A stretch of 64,000 nucleotides of DNA from Taxillus chinensis (GCA_023512835.1 CM042090.1:1806826-1870825), one strand, 5' to 3'; shown: positions 37,823 to 49,655, numbered from the stretch's first letter. The notes: generated by a model from the letters alone, not told the origin. A program made the numbers and translations.

Positions 37823-37838
37823 TAAATGCACGTTATCA
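37823..37838 (-). repeat. Remnant of the 3' LTR (16 bp)
   Basis: TAAATGCACGTTATCA is identical to the last 16 bases (plus-strand reading) of the LTR at 48140-49655. On the left it meets the hAT inverted repeat and on the right the element's interior (AATACACCACACTTG), which repeats in a variant form at 39369. Confidence 0.7.
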
Positions 37839-39431
37839 AATACACCACACTTGAACCATTGCTTGTCCTCAAGCATGCAGAAATAAAATAAACACTCAGT
37901 CAAACTGGAAGAAAAATAAATAACAATCAAGGAGAATCATGGTTTCCTAAGCATGCACTCTATCATGATGAAATGGGAATTTAAACAACTAAAATGAGTC
38001 ATAGCTTAGTTCAGTCATGTCTATACCACAAGTCCAATAACCATGCAATATCATTATTGAAAACTCAGATATCAGCAAGCAATCCATGATAAAATAGCAC
38101 CTAGTTTCCCTTTAAGTTCTCACCAAGGATAAAGCTGCCTCACTCAAATATAAATTCTCTTTTTCTCCACACATGCCCAAGTACCATACTTAACAGAAAA
38201 TCAATGGGTGGAAAGCTCCTCCTACATTCTTCACTAGTTATTAATTAAGTACTTCCCAAGCAAACATGAGAGTTCCCTATTGTGCTCATCAAGGGAAACA
38301 CACTCTCTATTCTACTTTGTTTAAAACTCACACTCTACTCTAATAACTGAATAAACACACCTTGAGCCTAAGAATTGAGCTCAACACTCTCAAAACAAAC
38401 AAAACTCAGCCATTGTGGCTACCAAACTAACTAATTACTCATATGAACATCAAGCCAATGTGGCTTTTATTTTGAATCCCTCTTTTCTTTTCTTTTTCTT
38501 TTTTTTAAGTAATAACCTTACAAGGTTGCATTTTATGCTCTCCCTTGATGGATTATTCACTCTTTTTTTTACTCACATAACACATAAATAAGACTGATTT
38601 TTGTAATGCATACCCCTTGCCATTTTGCTACATAAGGAGAGACAGAAATTCATTGATGTCTCACATCCCATTTTCCAATTAAGTGATGGCTTTTTCACAT
38701 TCTATATCACAGCCTTTTATATTTACAACACAACAAACAAAAATTAGGATACATAGGAAGTCAAAGTGACTTAAAGGCCTTGCACCCTAACTACACACCA
38801 AACACTGAGCACTAATAAGTAATCACATGCATACTTGACTCCTACCATTAAATAACTAATGTTAAGTGCAGAGAGGAGTATCAAATCAAACTATTACCCA
38901 TGAACCATAAATGTCACTCAAGGGCTAAAAAGAAGCTTTTCTCATGTTTTGTTTTTATTTTTGTCACTCAACTTTAAGGGTCACTAAAGTCTATCTTAGC
39001 ATGTTATGCTTAGCTAATATTCAAACTTCAGCTCCAAAAACATGGTGATATCATTCAAACACTAAAGTCTATCTTAGCATGTTATGCTTAGCTAATATTC
39101 AAACTTCAGCTCCAAAAACATGGTGATATCATTCAAAAGATAAAGACATGATTTAACCAAATCAGAGCACATTTTAACTATTTTAACACCCTTATCACAA
39201 CATGATACTAATGTGGCACAAAAAGTAAAATTTTTAGGCCAAAGTTGCATACTTAATATCCATGTCTCCACATGCAAATCACTCAAACAATCATGCAAAT
39301 TTTTTTTGTTTTTTTTACATGCAATCACACAACATAAAAGACAAGCAAGTGGCTAAAGTCACTCCCCAATACACCACACTTAAAATATGCTATGTCCGCA
39401 TGGCATGAAATAGGGAGTAGGAAAAAAATAC
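37839..39431 (-). other. 3' untranslated region of the Athila-like element
   Basis: No coding region is supported in 1.6 kb between the extra frame and the LTR remnant. It contains a near-perfect 78-bp tandem duplication at 38983-39138 and a repeated AATACACCACACTT phrase (37839 and 39370), which may mark duplicated polypurine-side sequence. Confidence 0.6.
38983..39138. repeat. Tandem duplication, two 78-bp copies
   Basis: Copy 1 (38983-39060) and copy 2 (39061-39138) both start ACTAAAGTCTATCTTAGC and differ only at the last base by eye. The near identity points to a recent slip or unequal exchange within the element. Confidence 0.9.
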
Positions 39432-41703
39432 TTACCTCTCAGTTGGCAAGCTATAGTAGTAGATAACATTAGCCACCATTTGATGTGCACGAGTAACAAA
39501 ATCAGCTGAGGTTTCTCCGCGTATCTCCCAGTTTTCCCTCAGTTGCAGAATAGCCATCATATAGTAGCAAACAAAAATCCCACAACTTGAATTGGTCGGC
39601 GTTGAGGGAGTTCCATTTCGTTGAGGTGAATAAGGGGGAGCTTGTCCTGCAACAATCCTTCTTTTTTCATCGCATCCTTGATTCTTTTTATGAGCCCATG
39701 AACAAGCCGTCTCTTTCTTCTGGTGAACCCTTCGCCTTGGCTTGGATCATAAAGCACTGCATGCCCTGCACTCAAATCCACACGCACCAAGACATAGTGA
39801 TGATCAATGTGCACAGGGATCAACACCTCGTGCATACCATGCCAAGGACGGTGCCCTTCATTCTGACCATTTATACGCTGGCGCCACACACTTTCAGACA
39901 AAGGTTGCTCATAAAGCTCGCACGACATAATGGAGGTATACTGGGATAGTGAGTAGTTATGAGGTTCAGCCTCCACTACAAAACGCATAGTCTTGCAAAA
40001 TAAGTCCACCTCATCTGTATATAGATATTCATCACCTAAGATCCGTTGAAGGACAAACGAGGTGAAGAGGTCCATATCCCTTACAAAGCGAGCCCTTAAC
40101 ACCTGTGAGTTAATGAAATTCTCAAATGCTGCTTGACTCTCAGCAGATGATAGGGCTGGATCTATGGTTAAATGTATAGGCTCTGCAAGCAGGTCTTGAG
40201 GTGCAGCAGGAATGTATGGCCTCCATGAGACAGGAAGCACCATAGGCACAATAGCCTGAGAATAGGTAGGATCTATAAAGGGCTGAAAAGGTGAATGCCC
40301 TGCTTCTTGCTCTGCCTCTTCTGGATAATAAGCGTGCCCTGCTGAAGTTTCTGGTTGTGGTGGATCTTCTGGGGCATGAGAAGAGTCTTCATGAACTGAA
40401 GGTAAGTCTTCTTCAGATATCTCCACTACGGGAGAGTGTTTGGATGCTTTCTTCTTGCTCAAGGCCTTCCAAATTTTTCCTAGGAGGCCTTTGACTTCAT
40501 TGTTATTCTTCCTTAAGGCTTCAACTTCGCGTTGGGTTCTAGCATTTGCCTCCCTAAGCTCTTGTGTTTCTTTTCTCCACGCTTCAGTAGATGAGTAACA
40601 GGAGCTTCAGGGGCTTCCCATGCTCTGGCTGACGGTCTAGAAGTAGCTTGCTGGTCTTGAGAGACAAGTACCATTAACTCTTCAAACTGAGCACTCTGAA
40701 TATGTCCATTTGTAAATGCCCAATTGATAACTTCTACCTCACTTACCACCTGGCCACTGATACCTTGAAAGAAGTTAAACACATCTTCCTTGTGCACATT
40801 ATACTGCATATACATGGCAGTAAGCCTGAATAAGGTTTGTTTCCTTTCATCCAATGGAGTGGAGGTATCCCTTACAAAGTCAGTGGATCTCTCCACATGA
40901 ACGCTGTGCCTAGATGGCTGTGATGGAGGAGGAACACTGGTTGCCCAATGACCTCTGGTACTGACCCCCAAACCGCCTTCAGTATGCGGTACTCTTAAAA
41001 CCCATTGAGAGGGGAATGGGGTGCTGTCTAAATGGGCAAAATGCTGAGCATGCTGGCTCTGAAAAATAACACATAACATTCTGCCATATACCCTCTTTGT
41101 CAAGTTTTTCTTCCACCAATTGAAAATGGCAGCAGCCCAGTCCACATTTAACATATGGTCAATGCTATACATGAATGCAAGATGGGTCATAGGCACACCA
41201 TCCTTTCCACTAGTTTGCAACAGCAAGCACTTTCCTACCAGATGAGCTAAACATCTAGTTTTTCCCACAAATCCATTTTTAGTAAACTGCCTCCTCCTCT
41301 CAGAACGTTTGGCATAATTTAAGGCAATACCATACTCCCCTAAGGTCAGGTGAGGGAGGTGGTCAGTAGGTACAGGAAGGTTAAAGGTCTTCCTAATTGT
41401 CTCAGGTGTGATACGAATATACACCCCCTGCACCTGCCCTAGAATTGCATCCTCCTCCTCATTTAAGTAAATGGAATGATAAAACTCATGCAAAGCAGGA
41501 TAATAAACGGCACATCTGGCTGAAACTAACCTCACTAACCCAAGATTTTGAAGCTTTAAAGCCACCTCACTTGACCATCCCAGGTCTGATTCCTCCAAGG
41601 CACTTAGATTCAAAGCATGCCCCAGGAACATCTCCCCATCCTCACTGCTGGAAGAACTGGATGAATGAACTTCTTCCTTGCCTGATCTCCTTGTGCGCAC
41701 CAT
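39432..41703 (-). pseudogene. Extra ORF of the Athila-like element: plant-transposon domain plus Ulp1/C48-like protease
   Basis: This sits downstream of integrase on the same strand. 41703-40513 (396 codons) has a Ser-rich start and a region with VQGVYIRITPETIRKTFNLP and a following Cys/Leu-rich helical part, like the 'putative plant transposon protein' domain. Near 40590 the frame shifts. The next frame continues through a charged helix (about 40594-40460) and 40462-39557 into a segment with LIPVHIDHHYVLVRVDL (His 222 of that frame) and VLYDPSQGEG (Asp 239), then PIQV (Gln 292), the layout of Ulp1/C48 cysteine proteases. The expected Cys-Gly-Ile-Phe-Val-Cys motif is at 39584-39567 but in a third frame, ending at TAA 39434-39432. 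A deletion of about four bases explains the shift. Ulp1-type enzymes cleave SUMO or similar modifiers; activity here is not expected. The two halves look like one ancestral ORF of about 757 codons. Confidence 0.7.
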
Positions 41704-42532
41704 CTTGCTTCAGGAATTTAGAGAAAAGAAAGATAGAATTTGGCTAGAGCACTAGGAACCAGAGCTTCACAAATTGCAGATCTAGAAATGAGTTTTTGGT
41801 GTGAATGACCTAGCTCCTAGCCTCTTTATTTATAGCGTGCAAAAGAAGAAGTGTCCCAATTTGGAGCATACACGTGTCCTCCAATTTTCAGAGCGTTTGG
41901 ACTATTTTAACCCTTGCACGTCATATGGGTGAATTGGCGTTCAGGTTAGATTCGTCCCAAATTTTGGTGGTGGGTCCCTCATGATCTGTAAAGCAATAGT
42001 CTCTTCTGCACGTGATATCATTGAAGCTTCTAGGAGGTCCAAAATTGGTATTTTGCATTTTTATCCCTTCAGATGACAGCTAGCAATTGGCGTGCAAGAA
42101 TTAAAGTGCATCATATGATATTTATCTACTGGCCCAGGAATTTGCAGAAGCAAAAGAGGTGCACGCCATTTGGTCATTTGGCGTGCAATATGGCGTGCAG
42201 GCCCAAATTATCCCAAACTTTTCCTTTGAGTTTCTTTTGCAGTATGGATCAACCTCTATGCTTGCACGCCAATTCGTTGGGCTTAAATTCAAGTACTTGT
42301 GGGCTTCACTTGTTCCTTGCTCCAGGACTTGTTCCTTAAAATAAATTCAGAAGTCGAAGGCCCAATAATTTTGGCTCATCCTGCAAATGGTTAGTCAAGA
42401 AAGAAACACAATCTACTGCACCAGGGTTAGCTTGCAAATAAAATTGTTGAATAAAAATAAATAAAATAAAACATTGGGTTGCTTCCCAACCAGCACTTTA
42501 TTTAAAGTCTGTAGCTAGACTTTCAATTAAGA
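41704..42532 (-). other. Spacer between integrase and the extra ORF
   Basis: No coding region is supported in 0.83 kb. It contains several GGCGTGCA/TGCACGCC words (for example at 41941, 42093, 42179 and 42263), which also occur in the LTR at about 49268-49470. It may hold the leader or splice acceptor of the extra ORF. Confidence 0.5.
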
Positions 42533-43588
42533 TCATAAGGTGGTGAAAGAGAGGGAATCAACAATCTCCCTCTGAATTGGATCAAAGTATGGTTTTAGTC
42601 TGTTGCCATTCACCCAAAATTTCTTGCCATCTACAGCTTGGAGCTCAAAGCTCCCATATGGATTCTTATCTACTATCACAAAAGGTCCCATCCATTTGGA
42701 CCTTAATTTTCCAGGAAATAGCCTTAACCTTGTGTTAAATAAGAGAACTTTCTGCCCCAAGGTTATAGGTTCATTAGTTAATTGCCTATCATGCCATTTC
42801 TTGGTTCTTTCTTTATAAATTTTAGCACTTTCATAGGCATCCATCCTGAACTCATCTAATTCAATTAATTGAGTCATCCTAAGCTCCTTGATCTCTTGTG
42901 GGTTAAAATTTAACTTCTTCAAGGCCCAATGAGCCTTGTGTTCTAGTTCCATAGGCAAGTGACATGCCTTACCATATAGAATACGGTAAGGTGACATCCC
43001 AATGGGAGTTTTGTAAGCTGTCCTATAGGCCCATAAGGCTTCATCAAGCCTTTGAGACCAATCTTTCCTATTGGCTCCAACAGTTTTCTCTAAAATGGCC
43101 TTAATCTCTCTGTTGGACACTTCTGCTTGTCCATTAGCTTGTGGGTGGTAATCTAAAGACTTCCTATGAGTGACACCATACTTGTTCAATAACTTGTCAA
43201 ATAATTTGTTGCAGAAATGACTACCCTCATCACTAATTATAGCCCTTGGTGTCCCAAAACGGCTAAAGATGTTCCTAGTAAGGAAGTGAGTCACAACCCT
43301 AGCATCATTCACTCTAGTAGGAATAGCTTCTACCCACTTAGACACATAATCCATAGCAAGCAAAATGTATGAATACCCATCAGAATTGGGGAATGGCCCC
43401 ATAAAATCAATGCCCCATATGTCAAAAATTTCAACTGGAAGAATTCCAGTTAATGGCATCTCATTCTTCCTAGATAGACCACCTATCCTTTGACATCTAT
43501 CACAGGTTTTGATGAAGACATAAGTGTCTTTCACCATGTGAGGCCAATAAAAGCCACACTGCATGATCTTAGCCACAGTTCTCTGCAC
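42533..43588 (-). pseudogene. Gypsy integrase (Athila-like)
   Basis: The open frame of 351 codons covers the end of the zinc-binding domain (CDRC, residues 29-32), the full catalytic core with D61 (GIDFMGPF), D120 (IISDEGSHF) and E156 ([10 protein letters not shown]), giving DD35E spacing, and the C-terminal domain with [11 protein letters not shown]. Integrase inserts element cDNA into the genome. The N terminus, with the His part of the zinc motif, lies upstream (to about 43740) and is cut off by stops at 43711-43709 and 43747-43745. This module itself is undamaged. No chromodomain is seen after it. Confidence 0.9.
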
Positions 43589-43744
43589 CTCAAAGTGGCC
43601 CCCATAATGTGATGAATGACAATGGTATATTATGTCATCTATCTCCTCCTCAAGAACACACCTTCTAATTATTTGGTCTGGACACCTCCTATAGAGAATA
43701 GGGTCTTCCTAAATGTATTTCTTAGCATCCACTACCAACCTCTT

Positions 43745-45079
43745 TCACCGATGGTAGTCCAATTGCTTGGGTATAAATCCAGTGGCTAAATAGTTTGCTA
43801 TATCAGCAAACCAAGGAAGCTGGTGCACCTCAAACAACTTCTCATCAGGAAAGTCATCTACAATGGGTAGAGACTTAGGTGCATTCTCCACACGGGAGAG
43901 GTGATCAGCTACAGAATTTAGGGCTCCCTTTGTGTCTCTAATTTCAAGATCAAATTCCTGTAAAAGGAGTACCCACCTAATCAAGCGTGGCTTAGCTTCC
44001 TTTTTAGCAAATAAATATTTCAAAGCTGCATGATCAGTATAAACAATTACTTTAGACCCAAAAAGGTAGGGTCTAAACTTGTTGCAGCCATATACCACGG
44101 CCAGCAATTCTTTTTCAGTGGTGGTGTAGTTCTGTTGAGCATCATCTAAGGTCTTACTAGTATAGTAAATGACCCTAAACACCTTATCATGTCTTTGGCC
44201 TAAGACTACCCCCACAGCATAATCACTTGCGTCACATATTAGCTCAAAAGGCTGAGCCCAGTCTGGTGTGACTATAACTGGTGCAGTGACTAACTTACCC
44301 TTAAGGATGTTAAAAGCTTCTAAGCAATCTACATTGAACTCAAAGCTTGTGTCCTTCTCTAACAACTTGCTCATGGGTTTTGCAATTTTAGAGAAGTCCT
44401 TAATGAATCTCCTATAAAAGCCAGCATGGCCAAGGAAACTTCTCACCCCTTTTTCATTTGTTGGAGGTGGCAAAGTCTCAATAGTGGAGATTTTTGCCTT
44501 GTCCACCTCCAAACCTTGTGAAGACACCTTGTGCCCTAGAACTATCCCCTCAGTTACCATAAAATGACATTTTTCCCAATTTAGGACTAGTTCCTTCTCC
44601 TCACATCTTTCTAAGACCACATCTAAATTCTTCAAACACTGTTGGTAAGAGGAACCAAACACCGAAAAGTCATCCATGAAAACCTCCATGATCTCCTCCA
44701 CCAGGCCCTGGAAAATGGCCATCATGCACCTTTGAAAGGTGGCAGGTGCATTGCATAGCCCAAATGGCATCCTCCTAAAAGCAAAGGTGCCAAAGGGGCA
44801 CGTGAAAGTGGTCTTTTCTTGGTCTTCAGGTTTAACCATGATCTGATTATACCCGGAGTATCCATCTAAAAAGCGAGAGTGACTATAGCCAGCTAACCTA
44901 TCCAACATCTGGTCAATGAAAGGAAGGGGAAAGTGATCCTTCCTAGTGGCCTTATTCAGTTTCCTATAGTCAACACACACTCTCCATCCCGTCACAGTCC
45001 GAGATGGAATCAATTCATTCTTCTCATTTTTAATCACTGTCATACCCCCTTTTTTGGGCACAACATGCAACGGACTCAC
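43745..45079 (-). pseudogene. Gypsy reverse transcriptase and RNase H (Athila-like)
   Basis: The open frame of 444 codons starts inside the RT ([11 protein letters not shown]) and includes the first catalytic Asp ([14 protein letters not shown]72), the FMDDFSVFG box (D136, D137), the thumb, the RNase H core ([40 protein letters not shown]) and the DHLSR end. RT copies the RNA genome and RNase H removes the template. A TGA at about 45121 separates it from the RT N terminus and a TGA at 43747-43745 from integrase. The palm residues all look intact. Confidence 0.9.
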
Positions 45080-45121
45080 CCACTCATTATCTGAAATAGC
45101 ATAAATTATACCGGCATTTTT

Positions 45122-45538
45122 TCATTTTAGAATTTCTTTTCTTACTACTTCTTTCATGGTAGGGTTTAGTCTTCTTTGTCTTTCAGCTGTGGGTTTAAAG
45201 TCATCATTCATTAGAATTTTGTGCATACAAATCCCTGGACTGATACCCCTAATGTCTTCAATGTTCCACCCTAGGGCCTTTTTGTGTTTCCTAAGGATTT
45301 CTAGCAGTTGAGTGCACTCTACATCATTTAAATTAGCAGCAACTATAACTAGAAATTTATTTGTAGAGTCTAGAAATTCATACCTTAGGTGTCCAGGCAG
45401 TTCCTTCAGTTCTGGAGCTAGAGGTATGTCCTCTTCCTTCTCCTCCTTTGCTTGCTCCAGTGAATTTGATGTTTGCTCATCCTCCTCAACTATCAAGTCC
45501 ACTTCTTCATCTTGTTGAGCTTCTGTAAGCTGGAGCAC
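45122..45538 (-). pseudogene. Reverse transcriptase N-terminal region (Athila-like)
   Basis: The 138-codon frame has an acidic Glu-rich start, then ELPGHLRYEFLDSTNKFLVI and HKKALGWNIEDIRGISPGIC, the conserved linker before the gypsy RT, and ends KEVVRKEILK at a TGA. The RT continues in the same frame after this stop. It overlaps the protease frame (45493-45538) in a different frame, so a frameshift lies between them. Confidence 0.85.
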
Positions 45539-46479
45539 TCCATCATTTGCTGTGTAATTTCTTTTACCAAAAAGTCTTCCACAAACTCCTCAAAATCTTC
45601 AACCCATAGGCAGTCCTCCTCCTCTTGACCTTGTAAAGCCTTCCCCATATGGAAGACTAAGGTCTCTTCATTAATTCTCAGAGTCAGTTGCCCTTGAGCC
45701 ACATCTATCAGTGCACACCCTGTTCTGAGAAATGGTCTGCCAAGGAGGAGCTGAACTCCTTTATTTTCTTCCATTTCCAAAACTATAAAGTCTGCTGGAA
45801 AAATGAAGGAGCCCACCTTAACTAGCACATCTTCAATGATTCCTTCAAGTCTTCCAGTGGACCAGTCTGCAAACTGCAATGAGATGGAAGTTGGCTTCAT
45901 TCCTGTGAGACCAAGCTGCTTGTACAAAGCAAAAGAGATCAAATTTATGCTGGCCCCTAAATCACATAAAGCCTGCTGCTGCGGTGCATTGCCAATCACA
46001 CAAGGGAGGTTAAAACTGCCCGGATCTTTATGCTTGATGGGCAAGCTCTTTTGTACAACACTACTCACCTCGTTAGTGATAGCCACCGTCTCATGATCCT
46101 CATACCTTCTCTTCTTCTTCACAAAATCTTTGATATATTTTCTGTACCTAGGCATCTGCTCCAAAATTTCCACAAATGGAATATTAATCTCAAGCCGCTT
46201 GAATAAACTCAGGAAGCGCTCATACTCTTCCTCAACCCTCTGATTTCTCATCCGCTGAGGAAATGACATGGTAGGCCTGAGCTCTTGCCTTTGTTCTTCA
46301 ACTATTTTGCCTTTAGTCAGCTGTTGTTCCTTCTTGTCTTGCAACCTTTCTTCATCTTTATCTGATTTTCCTTGGTCATCAGCTTCCAAGGGTCTGCTTT
46401 GTTCTTCTGGAATAGCCCTTTTTTTAGGCTCTTCAGCTTCCTTCAATGCTTTCCACTCCTTAGAGTGATAGCCTTGCAA
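45493..46479 (-). pseudogene. Aspartic protease region (Athila-like)
   Basis: The 328-codon frame has a Lys/Glu-rich linker, a FVEILEQMPRYRKYIKDFV block typical of this branch, and the protease with active-site CDLGASINLI and the later LLLGRPFLRTG motif. It would release mature Gag and Pol proteins. The frame is offset from the preceding Gag end, whose CKAITLRSGK motif lies at about 46473-46446 in another frame, so one frameshift is present. Confidence 0.85.
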
Positions 46480-47947
46480 CTCTCCTTGGGGTTCACCTCA
46501 GTGTCACTTGGAAAAGTGTTGGTTGACACCCTTTGATTAGCATTCTGTGCCATACTCACAAGTAACTTCTCCATATTCTTAATTGAAGACTCCATACTGC
46601 CTACCCTTTCCTTCAAATCACTCACCTCTCTTCTAGCTGTCTCATCCTCATGCTGATATGTTCTTCTTTGCTGCTGAGGCTGAGGCTGCTGTTGCTCAAA
46701 TCCAGGAGGTGGATATAAGAAATTATCAGTAGCATACGGATTTTGCTTCATCCTCGGAGGCACATATTTATACTGAGCTGATATATCTCCCCCTCGGTTC
46801 TGATTCTTCTGATATCCCTGAGATTGTTGTTGGTTCTGATTGTACCCTTGTCCTTGTTGGTGAGGATAATATTGTTGCTTCTGGTACAAACCTTTCCCTC
46901 CAACATAATTTGCATCTTCAGCTCCACTCCATCCTTGCTCAGCTACTGGTGAGGCGTGTTGTGATCCTCCAACTTTAAGAGCCAACACTTCCATGCTTTT
47001 TGTTAAAGCTTGGATCTGCCCTTGCATATCATTGGAGGGAGTATCAACTGAAGCTATCTTCTCCCTTGGCCTTGAAGTGCGAACGTTAGACCACTGCCAA
47101 TCAGCCAATGACAGTCTCTCCAAGAGTTCTGCTGCGGCATCAGGCTCTAAATTCATCAAACATCCTCCAAGAATCGATTCACCTTGTCTTGTGAGTGAGA
47201 TTGAAGACCAGTGTAGAAAGATTCAATTTGAATCCATTGGGGTCTTCCATGGTCAGGGCATCTTCTCACCAAATCTTTAAAGCGCTCCGAAGCTTCATGA
47301 AGAGTCTCCATCTCATCTTGCCTAAATCTGCTAATTTCCCCTCTGAGCTGGATCACCTTGGAAGGGGGAAAATACTTAGACATGAATTTAGTCTGCATCT
47401 CCTCCCAAGTATTTATTGAACCTGCTGGTAAACTGTTAAACCACCCAAGAGCTCTATCCCTTAAGGAGAAAGGGAAAAGCCTTAGCTTTATTGCCTCCTC
47501 CGACACATTGTTGATCTTTATGGTGTCACACATCTGGTAGAACCTCATCAAATGCTGGTGTGGATCATCCACTGCTGTTCCTCCAAAAGCGTTGTTGCTC
47601 ACCATATTAATTAATGCCGGCTTCAGCTCAAAACTATTTGCTTGAACTCTTGTTTGCCTAATCCTAGAATAATGGTCTGACATCATCGGTCTCGCGTCAT
47701 CTAAGAAGGTTATGGGCATAAACCTATTACCCTTTTCTTCTGGATATTGGCCATTGTAATTGGCCCCTCCTTGCGGTGCACCACCATCAGGCCTTAAATC
47801 TGCCATCAATTCACCTACTGAATGCTCTAAGCCTTGCAGTGCTTCTTCAGCCTCTCGTGCTGCTTCCCTAGCTGCCCTGCGACGAGCTCTGAACAACCTT
47901 TCAGGTTCCCGATTAAATGGTATAAACTCCTCCCTTTGCATGCACAA
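46443..47947 (-). pseudogene. Gag (Athila-like), broken by one frameshift
   Basis: 47947-47156 encodes the N-terminal Gag: a basic Arg/Ala-rich helix, a Gly/Asn-rich part, then the retrotransposon Gag domain with LRLFPFSLRDRALGWFNSLP and a KFMSKYFPPSKVIQLRGEIS block. At 47158-47156 a TGA ends this frame, and a different frame (47159-46443) continues with MNLEPDAAAELLERLSLADW, a Gln-rich region and the CKAITLRSGK end. Gag forms the particle. No zinc knuckle is visible, as usual in this branch. Confidence 0.9.
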
Positions 47948-48117
47948 CTAGGAAGTCTCGCAAATACGCTGTGAACGTTCTTGTAAGAAAACAAGAACAC
48001 ACCCAGCAGCTCCGAACAATTCAAAAAATAAATAAAAACTAATGAAAAATAAGCACCAAGATCAGAATTCAGACAATTTCATTCAATGTTGATTTTCTAA
48101 AGCTAGTCAACCGTTGA
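47948..48117 (-). other. 5' untranslated leader of the Athila-like element
   Basis: This short stretch between the primer site and the first Gag codon encodes nothing recognisable. Confidence 0.6.
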
Positions 48118-48136
48118 ATCCCCGGCAACGGTGCCA
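48118..48136 (-). promoter_or_regulatory. Primer-binding site, Asp tRNA type
   Basis: On the minus strand the sequence is TGGCACCGTTGCCGGGGAT, three bases after the LTR end. It differs by one base from TGGCGCCGTTGCCGGGGAT, the complement of the plant Asp tRNA 3' end used by Athila/Tat elements. Confidence 0.85.
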
Positions 48137-48139
48137 ATT

Positions 48140-49655
48140 TGACAGACGGAACTTTGTGAAGCGTCACCCAAAAGAGGGTTAGGCTACTGTCATTTAAATA
48201 CCTTCTCAAAATATTATAAATTCCCTTAATTAATGCTAAACAGAACAGCGATAAGAAAGGAGTCGATCCCACAGAGATTACCAAGTTATCTAGCTTTTAA
48301 CTCAAATCACCAAATTAATCTTGCTTCAAATAATGTCTTGGCAAATAAACTTTGCTTTCTTTCAAAAACTTACTTTATAACTACTGAAATTCAGAATTGC
48401 AATAAAAACAATTAGAAAAACGTTGGATTTAAAATCAAGGATTAAGGCATCTAGGGTCACAATTTCACCTCCCTATGTTATCTCTACTGATTCATGGTAT
48501 TGGGTTTGTTTAATTGAAAACATGCTAAACATAAACCAAGGAACTACAAATGGTCATTGAAGTCCTTTTAAGTGTTGTATGTCTGAATGGTCATCAAAAC
48601 ATACACATGCAAAGCCAATAAATCCTACTTGCAAAAGGATAATGTTCACACCAATTACAAATAAGTTATGAATCTCAATCTGCCCCAGACTAGGGCTAAG
48701 AATCCTAGGTGTATACTTCCTAGAGATAAAAGAATAAGAACATATTCATAAAACATGTAAAACTCAATCATCCAAATCCAATATTCATAAATTCAACACA
48801 GTAATAAGGGGGCTACATTGCTCCCCTAGATTAAAAGACTACTCACGCATGATTACAAGCAAACACAAAGCAGAAAAGCTCAACATCTTCTTCTTATTCA
48901 CGCACACAGCAAAGCTTCAACCCAAGTTTCCAAAATCCGCGACGGCTGCGACGGCTGCTCTCCTAGGTCAGGAACAGCCTCCAAAACGTCTCTCTCTTTC
49001 TCTTCAAAAACATGTAGAATGTGTTGCCCTTTTCCTTGGACGTGTAGAGCCCCTATTTATAGAGAATGGATGGGCCTTGGTATGTGTTATAAAGTGTACC
49101 CTAGCCCATCTATCAAAATGACGTAGTTTTGATAAATGACACTACAAACTTTAAAATCTCTCAATCCAAGCACAATATGGACAAGGCCCTTTAGGAAAGA
49201 ATGATCAGCATAGAAAAACGACTGGATCGGTGCAAAAATATGGCTACATGTCAATTTGAACGCCATATGCCCAATTGGCGTGCAGCTCCAAATTAGCTGA
49301 AATTCTTCCCCAAGCTTCCTTGCATCTTGTAGAAGGCAGATAAGCAAACATATGCTTGCACGCCATTTCAGTCCAATTGGCGTTCACGTCCGATTGCTCT
49401 GAAACTTCTGTGGGAGATAGAGGATATCATGCTGAGAAATGTTTGTTCTGCACGCCAATTGGTTTGAGGCCATATACTTGGTCAAAAGTGATCTCCAAAA
49501 CCTACCAAAACAGCTTAAAAGCGCATGTATTTGCAGATAGCATCTTCCTAGGGGTTAGAGCAAATATAAATGAATTATGATACAATAAGGCTCTAATCAT
49601 GCTCTTAAACACCCCTAAATAGGCAATAGAATAACGGCATAAATGCACGTTATCA
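48140..49655 (-). repeat. 5' LTR of the Athila-like element (about 1.5 kb)
   Basis: Plus-strand reading starts TGACAGACGGAACTTTG next to the primer site and ends AAATGCACGTTATCA, where the hAT-like DNA resumes. It contains several GCACGCCAATTGG-like words (49265-49470) also seen in the spacer at 41.9-42.3 kb. The partner LTR has been reduced to 16 bp at 37823-37838. Confidence 0.85.

Larger units (their letters stand above)
37823..49655 (-). mobile_element. Athila-like Ty3/gypsy retrotransposon with extra 3' reading frame
   Basis: Reading right to left: 5' LTR (48140-49655), Asp-tRNA primer site, gag, protease, reverse transcriptase/RNase H, integrase, then a long extra frame (41703-39432), a 1.6-kb untranslated part and a 16-bp remnant of the 3' LTR (37823-37838). 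The primer site, the DLGAS protease motif, the CKAITLRSGK motif at the Gag end and an extra frame after integrase all suggest the Athila/Tat branch. Each module is nearly full length but separated by a few frameshifts or stops, so the copy is defective. The 3' LTR was lost by a deletion. Confidence 0.9.
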
